A stretch of DNA of 64,000 nucleotides, from positions 310,001-374,000 of the forward strand of contig CAWEOT010000015.1 in the NCBI GenBank assembly GCA_963810775.1. The letters are read 5' to 3'. Within the stretch, counting starts at the first letter, position 1, and each line of letters opens with the position of its first letter. This DNA is from DATBVX01 sp963810775 (GTDB taxonomy: Bacteria; Pseudomonadota; Gammaproteobacteria; Steroidobacterales; Steroidobacteraceae). Positions 17,144 through 26,513 of the stretch are shown here, piece by piece. The translations under genes and the position numbers were made by a program. The notes beneath the pieces were generated by a model that saw nothing but the letters and a program-made list of their open reading frames with translations, had not been told where the DNA came from and searched no databases.

Positions 17144-17842
17144 TTATTTTCTCTTAAGGTCCTCATCGCGCAGATTGAAAAGTCGCTTGCGATCTTCGTC
17201 CGTCATCTGCTGTGCCGAGCTTATCCACTCCTGGCCGACGTTGGCGCCCTTCTTTACCGCTGGACGTGCTCCAACGGTTTCGAACCACCGCTTTACATTG
17301 GGGAAGTCATTGAGATCCTGTCCTTGCCAGTCGTAGCGGAACACCCAGGGCCAGGCGGCGATATCGGCGATCGAGTACTCGCGCGCAAGGTATTCGTATT
17401 TCCCGAGCTGCTTGTCCATCACCGTGTACAGGCGTGCGACTTCGCTCCGAAAGCGGTGCATGGGGTATTCGATCTTCTCCGGTGCGTAACGCAGGAAGTG
17501 ATGTGCCTGCCCGGCCATGGGGCCAAGGCCGCCAATCTGCCAGTACACCCACTGCAACACGTAGTACTTGCCATGCAGGTCGCTCGGCAGGAGCTTGCCG
17601 GCCTTCTCGCCGAGGTATTGAAGGATGGCTCCGGACTCGAACATCGCGATCTGTCCGCCTTGCGCATCGTGATCCACGATCGCGGGCATCTTGTTGTTGG
17701 GACTGAGTGCCTCGAACTCCGGTTTGAACTGATCGCCCTTGTTGATATTCACGGGAATGGCCCGGTACTCGAGCCCGCATTCCTCGAGCATGATCGTGAT
17801 CTTCTTGCCGTTGCCCGTAGGCCAGATATACGCGTCAATCAA
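17144..17842 (-). CDS. Glutathione S-transferase, YfcG/YghU-like
   Basis: A 232-residue glutathione S-transferase. The N-terminal thioredoxin-like domain begins MIDAYIWPTGNGKKITIMLEE; the Thr-Gly-Asn-Gly-Lys-Lys stretch corresponds to the Thr/Asn pair that binds glutathione in YfcG, and NKMPAIVDHD plus MFESGAILQYLGE supply the cis-proline and the gamma-glutamyl-binding Glu-Ser. The C-terminal helical domain carries YSIADIAAWPW, the conserved N-capping element. YfcG-like enzymes act on disulfides rather than by conjugation, so disulfide-bond reductase activity is likely. It is followed on the same strand by the TPR protein gene and is divergent from the MetF-like gene. Confidence 0.92.
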   Translation of the reverse strand: MIDAYIWPTGNGKKITIMLEECGLEYRAIPVNINKGDQFKPEFEALSPNNKMPAIVDHDAQGGQIAMFESGAILQYLGEKAGKLLPSDLHGKYYVLQWVYWQIGGLGPMAGQAHHFLRYAPEKIEYPMHRFRSEVARLYTVMDKQLGKYEYLAREYSIADIAAWPWVFRYDWQGQDLNDFPNVKRWFETVGARPAVKKGANVGQEWISSAQQMTDEDRKRLFNLRDEDLKRK

Positions 17843-17984
17843 GTGAAAACCCCTTCAAGTCCCCTGCAACAAGGCGAACGCTCGCGTCGAGCATACCTCA
17901 CGCGCACGCGGATCCATCCACATTGGATCATCGACGCGGCTGATTCGGTTAGTATTTCGTAAACAGACTTGCAGTCGTGGGTTC

Positions 17985-18869
17985 ATGAGCAAACTCGAGA
18001 ACAAGATCCGGTCCGGCGCCTTCGTAGTCACCAGCGAGTTGACGCCACCCAAGGGCACCGACCTCTCCGACGTCGTCTCCAAGGCGCAGCTCCTCAAGCC
18101 CTGGGTGGATGCACTCAATCTCACGGAGTCGCCGCGGGCGCGCATGGCGATCGAGCCAAAAGCGGTCGCCCACCTGCTATTGGACCATGGCGTCGAGCCG
18201 ATCCTGCAGATGACGGCACGCGACCGCAATCGCATTGCGCTGCAGGCGGATCTGCTGGGTGCGGCAGTGCTTGGGATCGAGAACGTGGTCTTCATGAGCG
18301 GGGATGCCCCGACCGGCGGCGATCATCCGGAAGCGAAGCCGGTGTTCGATCTGTTTGCCACCGAGATGCTGACGATGGCGCGCACCCTTGTCAGCGGACG
18401 CGATATGGCGGGACATGCGCTGAAGGGCGCTCCGAAGTTGTATCTCGGCGCGGTGACGAATCCCGGGGCTACCGAATTCGCACGCGAAGTGGAGAACACG
18501 CGTCGCAAGATCGACGCAGGCGCGCAGTTCCTGCAGACGCAGGCCCTCTACGAAGCTTCATCACTGGAACGATTTCTCGACGCCCTGAAGCCTGATGGCG
18601 TCGCCATCCTGGCGGGCATCATCCCGCTCAAGTCAGCGAAGATGGCGCACTGGCTGAACGACAAAGTCCCAGGTATTCGCGTACCGGATGCATTGATTCA
18701 GCGCATGGACCGCGCCGCTGATACCTCCAGTGAAGTGGAGAATGGCGTCGAGATTGCCGCGCAAGTGATTCGCGACGTGCGCCCGCTGTGCGCGGGCATT
18801 CACATCATGGGACTCGGCTGGGAAGATCACATCCCCGCGATTCTGAGCGCCAGCGCAGTGCGCCCCTGA
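17985..18869 (+). CDS. Methylenetetrahydrofolate reductase family protein (MetF-like)
   Basis: A 294-residue cytoplasmic protein with a MetF-type TIM barrel. It opens with FVVTSELTPPKGTDL, in which the Glu corresponds to the catalytic Glu28 of E. coli MetF. It continues with LNLTESPRARM, EPILQMTARDRNRIALQADLLGA and ENVVFMSGDAPTGGDHPEAK (the flavin-side loop), then AGAQFLQTQALYE. Length equals the family. Family enzymes convert 5,10-methylene- to 5-methyl-tetrahydrofolate with FAD. A second, more distant MetF-like gene lies at 42.6 kb, so one of the two may serve C1 catabolism and the other methionine synthesis. No operon partner is adjacent. Confidence 0.88.
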   Translation: MSKLENKIRSGAFVVTSELTPPKGTDLSDVVSKAQLLKPWVDALNLTESPRARMAIEPKAVAHLLLDHGVEPILQMTARDRNRIALQADLLGAAVLGIENVVFMSGDAPTGGDHPEAKPVFDLFATEMLTMARTLVSGRDMAGHALKGAPKLYLGAVTNPGATEFAREVENTRRKIDAGAQFLQTQALYEASSLERFLDALKPDGVAILAGIIPLKSAKMAHWLNDKVPGIRVPDALIQRMDRAADTSSEVENGVEIAAQVIRDVRPLCAGIHIMGLGWEDHIPAILSASAVRP

Positions 18870-18875
18870 TTGCGG

Positions 18876-20003
18876 CTACTCGCCGTGGGCTGCCAAACCA
18901 GGAGCACGGTCGTCCGGCGGCGTGGCGCCTTGCCGTCGTGCCTCGCTTTCCGCTTCGAGCAGTTCGCGCTTGCGTTCGACTCCCCAGCGATAGCCGCCCA
19001 ATCCACCGCCGGTCTGCACCACGCGGTGACAGGGCACGACGAGCGCCACGGGGTTTGCACCGCAGGCGCTGCCAACGGCACGCATCGCGTCCGGGCGTCC
19101 GATGCTGCGCGCCACTTCTGCGTAGCTGCGAGTGCGGCCGGCGGGAATCTTCTGTAACGCTCGCCAGACCTGCTGTTGGAATGCGGTGCCGCGGATGTCG
19201 AGTGGCAGGCTCACATGCGGCGCGCGACCTTCTGCAAGTCCGACCACGCCTCGCACCCATTGCGCATGCTCCCGATCGTTGCGCTCGATGGAAGCACCGC
19301 TGAATTCCTCGCGCAGCAATCCTTCGAGCGCGGTATCGTCATCGCCGAGCTGAACGGCGCAAATGCCCTTCGCAGTGGATGCGACCAGCAGGCGACCGAG
19401 GGCACTCGGCACGATGGAAAAGCGAATTTGCTCGCCACGACCCCGATCCTTGTAGCGCCGCGGCGTCATGCCGATGGCACGCGCCGCACGTTCGTACACC
19501 CGACTCGATGAACTGAATCCGGACGCATAGATCGCATCGGTGACCGAGGCGCCGTCCTGGAGAGCGAGCTTGAGCTGATTCATTCGCACTGCCTCCGCAT
19601 AGGCGAGGGGAGAGACACCGACGTATTGCTTGAACACACGTTGCAGGTGCGCCGGCGAAAATGAGAAGCGCTTGCCAAGCCGGGCGAGAGTGAGCGTCTC
19701 ATCGTGGGCGCTACGGATGTAGTGACACACGCTCAGCACGCGCTCGGCGACGGGATCGCGCAGATGGCTGCGGTCGGGTTGGCAGCGCTTGCAGGCGCGA
19801 AACCCAGCCTGGCGCGCCAGCTCGGGCGCGGCAAAGAACCGCACGTTCTGGCGCAGCGGTTTGCGAGCCGGACAGGAGGGCCGGCAATAGATGCCGGTGG
19901 TGCGCACGGCGAATACGAACCGCCCGTCGTAGTCCGCATCTCGCTTGAGGCACGCGTGCCAGAGCACCTCGGCGCTGTCGATTCGTGAAAGTTCTGTCTT
20001 CAT
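18876..20003 (-). CDS. ada: Bifunctional Ada: DNA methylphosphotriester acceptor, AraC-type activator and O6-methylguanine methyltransferase
   Basis: A 375-residue alkylation-damage sensor and repair protein. The N-terminal zinc domain contains GIYCRPSCPARKP (the methyl-accepting Cys and its zinc partners) and ACKRCQPD, completing the four-cysteine site. The middle is an AraC-type helix-turn-helix (LGKRFSFSPAHLQRVFKQY, TDAIYASGFSSSSRVYERA). The C-terminal domain carries the O6-methylguanine acceptor site NPVALVVPCHRVV and the DNA-binding wing GTAFQQQVWRALQKIPAGRT. All three functions are therefore intact. Methylation of the N-terminal Cys converts Ada to an activator, usually of its own gene. 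It stands alone here, without alkA or alkB. Confidence 0.95.
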   Translation of the reverse strand: MKTELSRIDSAEVLWHACLKRDADYDGRFVFAVRTTGIYCRPSCPARKPLRQNVRFFAAPELARQAGFRACKRCQPDRSHLRDPVAERVLSVCHYIRSAHDETLTLARLGKRFSFSPAHLQRVFKQYVGVSPLAYAEAVRMNQLKLALQDGASVTDAIYASGFSSSSRVYERAARAIGMTPRRYKDRGRGEQIRFSIVPSALGRLLVASTAKGICAVQLGDDDTALEGLLREEFSGASIERNDREHAQWVRGVVGLAEGRAPHVSLPLDIRGTAFQQQVWRALQKIPAGRTRSYAEVARSIGRPDAMRAVGSACGANPVALVVPCHRVVQTGGGLGGYRWGVERKRELLEAESEARRQGATPPDDRAPGLAAHGE

Positions 20004-20200
20004 GGCGGGCTAAGGTACGGCAGGGGTCAGGTCGGTTCCATCCGGATCATGCGAAGATATTCGTCGGCAGCTTTTACAGTCCCGAAGATGGCGGCGGGCC
20101 TGCGCATGGACAAGTCCTTGATCGCGGAGCCGGTGTGTCTTGTGGTCCCAAGTTTGCATCGAATTCCAGCGAGCGAATCTTTGCCGGGTCAGGAGCGAGA

Positions 20201-20740
20201 ATGAAGGGGAAGAAGTCGGGAGCCGATGATGGCTCGCCGATGTCTGAGCTTGTCTTAAGTCAACTGCTGGGCACGCAACTCGTGAGCCCGGGAGTGCCGA
20301 CCGATCGGCGTACTTCCGCGGATCGCCGCAAGCTCACCCTCCGGTCGGTTCTCTATGGCGGCTTTCGGCCGCGTCGTCGTTACATGCGCCGCAGGAGCGA
20401 TCCTACGCTGCCGGTAGTCGACTGGCATGAATCGCATCTGCTTGCCATTGCAATCGGCATCCTGCTGCTGTCGTTCGCCGATGCCTTCCTCACGATCAAC
20501 CTGCTGGTGCTCGGCGCCGAGGAAGCGAACCCGTTGATGGCAGCGCTCTTCTATCGGGATGTTGCACTGTTTGCTGCCGTAAAGATGGCCTTGACCGGCG
20601 GCGGCGTGATCATGCTCGTCGCGTTGTCACGCATGAGGCTCTTCGGGCGCATCAAGGTAGTCCAGGGTCTGTACGCGACGCTGGCCATTTACGTGCTCCT
20701 GGTGCTCTACGAACTGTCGTTGTACGCGTCGCTGACCTGA
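20201..20740 (+). CDS. DUF5658-type membrane protein
   Basis: A 179-residue protein. The start at 20201 follows AGGAG by five bases. The N-terminal half is soluble and very basic (TDRRTSADRRKLTLRSVLYG, RPRRRYMRRRSD). The second half has three membrane segments (LLAIAIGILLLSFADAFLTI, DVALFAAVKMALTGGGVIMLVAL, VVQGLYATLAIYVLLVLYEL). The pattern ADAFLTINLLVLGAEEANPLMAALF matches the DUF5658 membrane domain, whose function is unknown. It lies just before sucA but with its own spacing of about 140 bases, so co-transcription is not certain. Confidence 0.7.
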   Translation: MKGKKSGADDGSPMSELVLSQLLGTQLVSPGVPTDRRTSADRRKLTLRSVLYGGFRPRRRYMRRRSDPTLPVVDWHESHLLAIAIGILLLSFADAFLTINLLVLGAEEANPLMAALFYRDVALFAAVKMALTGGGVIMLVALSRMRLFGRIKVVQGLYATLAIYVLLVLYELSLYASLT

Positions 20741-20878
20741 CCCTTCGGCACATGCCAAGCGCTCTTGCTTTTCGGGCGCTTACCTCCAAGTCTTGAAGCG
20801 CGGTGCGTTTCTCAAGCGCACCGGGTTCAGCTACACTACCGCGCCCTGAATGCTTCCCAGGCCATTGATTTTCAAGCA

Positions 20879-23755
20879 ATGACAGACTCCCTGCGCGACC
20901 AGTACGCGAGCTCACCGCTGTATGGCGGCAATGCTCCGTTCGTGGAAGCGCTCTACGAGAGTTTTCTGCTCGATCCAGAGTCGGTAGGCGCGGAATGGCG
21001 TGAATACTTCACGCGCCTTAGGGCAGGCGCGGGCAGCGAGATTCCTCACGGCCCGATCATCGCCGGGCTCCTGGAGCGAGCGAGAGAGCCGCGATCGGCA
21101 GTCACAACGGATAGCCACGAGGCGAGCGCCAAGCAGGGCGCTGTATCGCGCCTGATCCAGGTGTATGCGAATCGCGGGCACCTGATCGCCAACCTCGACC
21201 CGCTCGGCCTGGTGCAACGTCAGGTTCCGCGCGTGCTCGAGCTCGAATACTTCGGTCTCTCGAGCGCCGATCTCGATTCGGAATTTTTTACCGGCAGCCG
21301 TACCGCAGCCATCCCTCGCTTCATGAAGCTACGCGACATCCTGGCGCAGCTGAAGCACATTTACTGCGACACGATCGGCGCCGAGTTCGCGCACGTGTCG
21401 GATTCGGAGGAGCGCCTCTGGCTGCAGGATCGCTACCAGGATGGACGCGTGCTGCATCAGTTCAGCGCGGAGGAAAAGCGCGGCATCCTGTGGCAACTGA
21501 CCGCCGCCGAAGGGCTCGAACGCTACCTGCACACCAAGTACGTCGGCCAGAAGCGCTTTTCGCTGGAAGGCGGCGACAGCCTCATCCCGTTGCTCGATGA
21601 CCTGATCCAGCAGGGCGGCGCGAGTGGTGTGGAAGAGAGCGTGCTCGGCATGGCGCATCGCGGCCGGCTCAACGTCCTCGTGAATCTTCTCGGCAAATCA
21701 CCGGCGAGTCTGTTCTCGGAATTCGAGGGCAAATACGAGGCTGATCCCAACAAAGGCTCCGACGACGTCAAGTATCACAAGGGATTCTCCGCGGACCTGA
21801 AGACACCTGGTGGCAACGTGCACGTTGCACTCGCCTTCAACCCGTCACATCTCGAAGTCGTGAATCCGGTGGTCGAGGGTTCGGTGCGCGCACGCCAGGA
21901 GCGCCGCGGCGACAGCGACGGCGACAAGATCCTCCCGGTGCTGATGCACGGCGATGCGGCGTTTGCAGGCCAGGGCGTGGTGATGGAGACGCTGCAGCTC
22001 TCGCAGGCGCGCGGCTTTTACACCGGCGGTACGGTGCACATCATCATCAACAATCAGATCGGCTTCACGACCAGCGATCCACGCGACTGCCGCTCGACGC
22101 ACTACCCGAGCGATGTCGCAAAGATGATCGAAGCGCCGATCTTCCACGTGAACAGCGATGATCCGGAGGCGGTCGTCTTCGTGACGCGACTCGCGCTCGA
22201 ATACCGCATGCGCTTCCACAAGGACATCGTGATCGATCTCGTCTGCTATCGGCGCCATGGCCACAACGAGGCCGATGAGCCGGCAGCGACCCAGCCGATG
22301 ATGTACCAGGCGATTCGCAAGCATCCGAGCACGCGCAAGATTTACGCGGACCGTCTGGTTGCAGAAGGGCTTCTCGACGACGAAGAAGCAGCCGGGATCG
22401 TTGAGCAATATCGACGCGGCCTGGATGAGGGCAAGCCGCAGGCGCGCGCTTCGCTCGGCCTCATCGGCAACAAGTACACGGTCGACTGGACGCGGTATCT
22501 GAATGCCGATTGGCACGAGAACGTGCGCACGGCGGTCGATCTGTCGACGCTGCGGACACTCGGCAAGCGCCTGACGACGGTTCCGGAGGGCTTCACGCTG
22601 CATCCGCGCGTCGCGCAGGTGATTTCCAATCGCGACAAGATGCTGGCGGGCGAATTATCACTCGACTGGGGGTGCGCCGAGACGCTGGCCTACGCGACGC
22701 TGCTCAACGAGGGATCTGCAGTGCGGCTCGTTGGCCAGGACACGGCGCGCGGCACGTTCTTTCATCGTCACGCCGTGCTGCACGATCAGCGCAGCGGCGA
22801 CACTCTCATTCCGCTGCAGCGGATCGGAGAGCGCAAGACGCGTTTCGCCGTGATCGACTCGGTTCTTTCCGAGGAAGCGGTCATGGGCTTCGAGTATGGC
22901 TTCTCGACAACCGATCCGGCGACGCTGGCCGTGTGGGAAGCCCAGTTCGGCGATTTCGCCAATGGCGCGCAGGTGATCATCGACCAGTTCATCAGCTCGG
23001 GCGAAGCGAAGTGGGGCCGGATCTGCGGGCTGGCATTGTTTCTGCCGCATGGCTATGAAGGGCAGGGGCCGGAACACTCATCGGCACGTCTCGAACGGTT
23101 CCTGCAGTTGTGCGCCGAGAACAACATGCAGGTGTGCGTACCGTCGACGCCGGCACAGATGTTTCACATGCTGCGGCGGCAGATGGTGCGTTCGTTCCGC
23201 AAGCCGCTGATCGTGATGACGCCGAAGAGCCTGCTGCGCCACAAGCAGTCGGTGTCGCAGCTCGCTGAACTGACCGACGGCCGGTTCAGTACCGTCATCG
23301 ACGATGCGGCAGAACGTGCCCCTGCACAGGTGCAACGGGTCGTGTTCTGCAGCGGCAAGGTGTATTTCGATCTGGTCGAGCAACGCACCAAGCACGAGCT
23401 GCGCGACATTCCGCTGGTTCGAATCGAGCAGCTCTATCCGTTTCCGACCGACGAATATGCAGCGGTCCTCAAGCGCTACCCCAATGCTCGTGAGATCGTC
23501 TGGTGCCAGGAAGAGCCGCAGAACCAGGGCGCGTGGTACCAGATTCGCCATCGGCTGCAAGGCCCGCTCAGTTCGCGTCACACGCTGTTGTATGCGGGCC
23601 GTGCACCCGCAGCCGCACCGGCGACAGGCATTCACCAGCTGCATGAAGAACAGCAGCTCGCGCTCGTCGAGGCGGCATTGCGGGCTACAGCCGTCGAAGA
23701 CACCGCCCAGGAAACGGCGCGCCTCAAGACCATCGCGATCAGGAAGAGCTCATGA
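20879..23755 (+). CDS. sucA: 2-oxoglutarate dehydrogenase E1 component
   Basis: A 958-residue thiamine-diphosphate enzyme that decarboxylates 2-oxoglutarate and transfers the succinyl group to the lipoyl arm of SucB. The N-terminus YASSPLYGGNAPFVEALYES is the E2-binding segment. The thiamine site GDAAFAGQGVVMETLQLS ...GGTVHIIINNQIGFTT and the substrate pocket (FNPSHLEVVNPVVEGSVRA) are intact, and the C-terminal transketolase part carries YEGQGPEHSSARLERFLQL. The start at 20879 fits the family N-terminus; its ribosome site is weak. Its stop overlaps the sucB start by four bases (ATGA), the head of a sucA-sucB-lpdA operon. Confidence 0.97.
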   Translation: MTDSLRDQYASSPLYGGNAPFVEALYESFLLDPESVGAEWREYFTRLRAGAGSEIPHGPIIAGLLERAREPRSAVTTDSHEASAKQGAVSRLIQVYANRGHLIANLDPLGLVQRQVPRVLELEYFGLSSADLDSEFFTGSRTAAIPRFMKLRDILAQLKHIYCDTIGAEFAHVSDSEERLWLQDRYQDGRVLHQFSAEEKRGILWQLTAAEGLERYLHTKYVGQKRFSLEGGDSLIPLLDDLIQQGGASGVEESVLGMAHRGRLNVLVNLLGKSPASLFSEFEGKYEADPNKGSDDVKYHKGFSADLKTPGGNVHVALAFNPSHLEVVNPVVEGSVRARQERRGDSDGDKILPVLMHGDAAFAGQGVVMETLQLSQARGFYTGGTVHIIINNQIGFTTSDPRDCRSTHYPSDVAKMIEAPIFHVNSDDPEAVVFVTRLALEYRMRFHKDIVIDLVCYRRHGHNEADEPAATQPMMYQAIRKHPSTRKIYADRLVAEGLLDDEEAAGIVEQYRRGLDEGKPQARASLGLIGNKYTVDWTRYLNADWHENVRTAVDLSTLRTLGKRLTTVPEGFTLHPRVAQVISNRDKMLAGELSLDWGCAETLAYATLLNEGSAVRLVGQDTARGTFFHRHAVLHDQRSGDTLIPLQRIGERKTRFAVIDSVLSEEAVMGFEYGFSTTDPATLAVWEAQFGDFANGAQVIIDQFISSGEAKWGRICGLALFLPHGYEGQGPEHSSARLERFLQLCAENNMQVCVPSTPAQMFHMLRRQMVRSFRKPLIVMTPKSLLRHKQSVSQLAELTDGRFSTVIDDAAERAPAQVQRVVFCSGKVYFDLVEQRTKHELRDIPLVRIEQLYPFPTDEYAAVLKRYPNAREIVWCQEEPQNQGAWYQIRHRLQGPLSSRHTLLYAGRAPAAAPATGIHQLHEEQQLALVEAALRATAVEDTAQETARLKTIAIRKSS

Positions 23756-25005
23756 GCATCGAAGTCCGAGTGCCTCAACTGCCCGAATCCGTGGCGGATG
23801 CGACGCTGGTGGCGTGGCACAAGAAGCCCGGCGATGCCGTGCAGCGCGACGAGAACCTTGTCGATCTGGAGACCGACAAGGTGGTGCTGGAAGTGCCCGC
23901 GCCCACCGCGGGTATCGTCAAGGAACTGAAGGTCGACAACGGCGCGACTGTGACCAGCGGTCAGGTACTCGCGATTCTGGAGGAGAGTGCTGCGGTCGCG
24001 CCGTCCAAGCCATCCGCGCCGAAAGCAGAGGTACCCGCCGCGAGGAGTGGTAGTGCCCCGCCCGCGACGGCGCGCGCTACCCAGGAAACGGCCAGGCCGA
24101 AAGACGATGGCTCGGCAGCGAAACTGAGTCCGTCGGTGCGTCGCATGGTCGAAGAAAACCGGCTCAATCCGACACAGATTTCAGGCTCCGGGCGGGATGG
24201 CCGTATCACCAAGTCGGATATCGTGAACTACATGGGCCAGAAACCCGCGACACCGGAGTCGCGCCAGGCAGCGCCGGCAGCGGCCCGACCCGCGAACGCA
24301 TCCGGCCGCGCGGAGAAGCGCGTGCCGATGACGCGCCTCAGGGCCCGGATCGCCGAACGCATGGTGCAGGCGCAATCGACGCAGGCGTTGCTCACCTCGT
24401 TCAACGAAGTGGATCTGAAAGCTGTTCAGGACTTGCGCTCCCGGTACAAGGAGCGCTTCGAGAAGGAGCAGGGCGTACGGCTCGGCTTCATGTCCTTCTT
24501 CGTCAAAGCATCGATCGAGGCGCTGAAGCGATTCCCGGTTGTCAATGCGTCAGTCGAAGGCAGCGAGATCGTGTATCACGAGTACTACGACATTGGCGTC
24601 GCGGTTTCGACCGACCGCGGCCTGATGGTGCCGATCCTCCGCGATGCGGACCTGATGAGCTTCGCGCAGATCGAAAAAACCATCGGCGAATATGCTGGCA
24701 AGGCGCGCGACGGCACGATCAAGCTCGAGGAACTGACTGGGGGCACCTTCAGCATCACCAACGGCGGCGTGTTCGGCTCGCTGATGTCGACGCCGATCGT
24801 CAACTCGCCGCAAAGCGCGATTCTCGGCATGCACAAGATCCAGGAGCGTCCCATGGTCGTTGATGGCCAGGTCGTAGTGCGGCCGATGATGTACCTCGCG
24901 CTCACTTACGATCACCGCATCATCGATGGACGCGAGGCCGTGCAGTTTCTCGTCACGGTCAAGGAATCTCTGGAGGATCCGGCGCGCATGCTGGTGGGAA
25001 TCTGA
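23752..25005 (+). CDS. sucB: Dihydrolipoyl succinyltransferase, E2 of 2-oxoglutarate dehydrogenase
   Basis: A 417-residue core subunit. Domains in order: one lipoyl domain (residues 1-78) with the lipoylated lysine in LETDKVVLEVPAP; a flexible Ala/Pro-rich linker; the E1/E3-binding domain (about 125-160, SPSVRRMVEENRLNPTQISG); and the catalytic acyltransferase domain ending in LALTYDHRIIDGREAVQFL, which supplies the active-site His and Asp. It starts inside the sucA stop codon and is followed 13 bases later by lpdA. The pieces form the 24-mer core on which SucA and Lpd assemble. Confidence 0.97.
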   Translation: MSIEVRVPQLPESVADATLVAWHKKPGDAVQRDENLVDLETDKVVLEVPAPTAGIVKELKVDNGATVTSGQVLAILEESAAVAPSKPSAPKAEVPAARSGSAPPATARATQETARPKDDGSAAKLSPSVRRMVEENRLNPTQISGSGRDGRITKSDIVNYMGQKPATPESRQAAPAAARPANASGRAEKRVPMTRLRARIAERMVQAQSTQALLTSFNEVDLKAVQDLRSRYKERFEKEQGVRLGFMSFFVKASIEALKRFPVVNASVEGSEIVYHEYYDIGVAVSTDRGLMVPILRDADLMSFAQIEKTIGEYAGKARDGTIKLEELTGGTFSITNGGVFGSLMSTPIVNSPQSAILGMHKIQERPMVVDGQVVVRPMMYLALTYDHRIIDGREAVQFLVTVKESLEDPARMLVGI

Positions 25006-25018
25006 AACAGGAAGTGTC

Positions 25019-26446
25019 ATGGCGGACGCATTCGATGTGATCGTGATCGGTGCCGGACCCGCGGGCTATCCCGCAGCGATTCGCGCCGGCCAGAACAAGC
25101 TCAAGGTGGCCTGCATCGACGAATGGAAGAATCGCGATGGCAGCTATGCCTTCGGCGGCACGTGCCTGAACGCCGGCTGCATTCCGTCCAAGGCGTTGCT
25201 CGAATCGACCGAGCTCTATCACCGCGCGCAGACCGAGTTCGCCGCCCACGGCATTCGCGTTGCAAATGTGAGCTTCGATGTCGCGGCCATGCAGAAACGC
25301 AAGGCCGGGATCGTCAAGGTCAGCACCTCCGGGATCGCGGCGCTCTTCAAGTCTGCGGGCGTGACCGGCCTGCAGGGACACGGCAAGCTCCTCCCAGGCC
25401 GCCGGGTGCTATACACCGCGGCCGATGGCTCACAGAGAGAGATAGAGGCGAAGCACGTCGTGCTGGCTTCCGGATCGATTCCCACCGAATTGAAAACTGC
25501 GCCATTCAGCGGCGAACAGATCGTCGATTCATGGGGTGCGCTCGACTTCACGTCCGTGCCCAAGCGCCTCGGCGTGATCGGTGCCGGTGTAATTGGCCTG
25601 GAACTCGGCAGCGTCTGGCGCCGACTCGGAAGCGAGGTCGTCGTACTGGAGGCGCTCCCTGACTTTCTGCCGATTGCCGATCAGCAGCTCGCCAAAGAGG
25701 CGCTGCGTCACTTCAAGAAGCTGGGCCTGGATGTTCGCCTGGGCGCGAAGGTGTCCGGCGCGACGATCGCGAATGGCACTGTCACAGTGCGATTCGCCGA
25801 CGCGAAAGGCGAGCAATCGATCGAAGTCGACAGGCTCGTCGTAGCGATTGGCCGGCGCCCGTACACCCGTGATCTGCTCGGCCCTCAAACAGGCGTGGAA
25901 CTCGATGAGCGCGGCTTCATCAAGGTGGATCACGAATGTCGCACCAGCGCCGAAGGCGTCTGGGCAATCGGCGACGCGGTGCGTGGACCGATGCTCGCGC
26001 ACAAGGGCAAGGAAGAGGGCGTGATGGTGGCGGACCTCATCGCCGGCAAGTTCTCCGAGGTGAACTACAAGGCTATTCCCTCGGTGATCTACACCGCGCC
26101 GGAGATCGCCTGGGTCGGGCAGACCGAAGAGCAGGTCAAGCAGAGCGGGCGCGCCTACAAGACCGGGACCTTCCCGTTCATGGCGAGTGGCCGCGCACGC
26201 GCCATGGAAGCAACGGCCGGGTTCGCCAAGATTGTTTCGGCCACCGACAGCGACGAGATCCTGGGCGTGCACATCATTGGGCCGATGGCTGGCGAACTGA
26301 TCGCCGAAGCGGTGCTGGCAATGGAATACTCAGCGAGCACCGAGGATCTGCAGCGCACGATCCATGCGCACCCGACATTGAGCGAAGCGGTGCACGAAGC
26401 GGCGCTTGCCGTCGACAAGCGCGCCATCGACTTTCCGAATCGCTGA
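25019..26446 (+). CDS. lpdA: Dihydrolipoyl dehydrogenase
   Basis: A 475-residue flavoprotein disulfide reductase (E3) that reoxidises the lipoyl groups of 2-oxo-acid dehydrogenases using NAD+. Visible elements are the FAD-binding VIVIGAGPAGYPAAIRAGQ, the redox-active GGTCLNAGCIPSKALL (two cysteines five apart), the NAD-binding GVIGAGVIGLELGSVWRRLG, the second FAD motif GVWAIGDAVRGPMLAHKG, and the catalytic base in HAHPTLSEAVHEAAL. AGGAAG precedes the ATG, which lies 14 bases after sucB. As the only lpd in the window, it may also serve pyruvate dehydrogenase. Confidence 0.97.
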   Translation: MADAFDVIVIGAGPAGYPAAIRAGQNKLKVACIDEWKNRDGSYAFGGTCLNAGCIPSKALLESTELYHRAQTEFAAHGIRVANVSFDVAAMQKRKAGIVKVSTSGIAALFKSAGVTGLQGHGKLLPGRRVLYTAADGSQREIEAKHVVLASGSIPTELKTAPFSGEQIVDSWGALDFTSVPKRLGVIGAGVIGLELGSVWRRLGSEVVVLEALPDFLPIADQQLAKEALRHFKKLGLDVRLGAKVSGATIANGTVTVRFADAKGEQSIEVDRLVVAIGRRPYTRDLLGPQTGVELDERGFIKVDHECRTSAEGVWAIGDAVRGPMLAHKGKEEGVMVADLIAGKFSEVNYKAIPSVIYTAPEIAWVGQTEEQVKQSGRAYKTGTFPFMASGRARAMEATAGFAKIVSATDSDEILGVHIIGPMAGELIAEAVLAMEYSASTEDLQRTIHAHPTLSEAVHEAALAVDKRAIDFPNR

Positions 26447-26513
26447 GTCTCGATCTGACCTATTTCGGTGGGATTGGCAGGAAAATGCGCCACGCCTGGG
26501 TGACACGGCACGC

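Noticed and set aside
21845..22603. Minus-strand frame of 252 codons opposite sucA
   Set aside because: Antisense shadow of the sucA catalytic domain.
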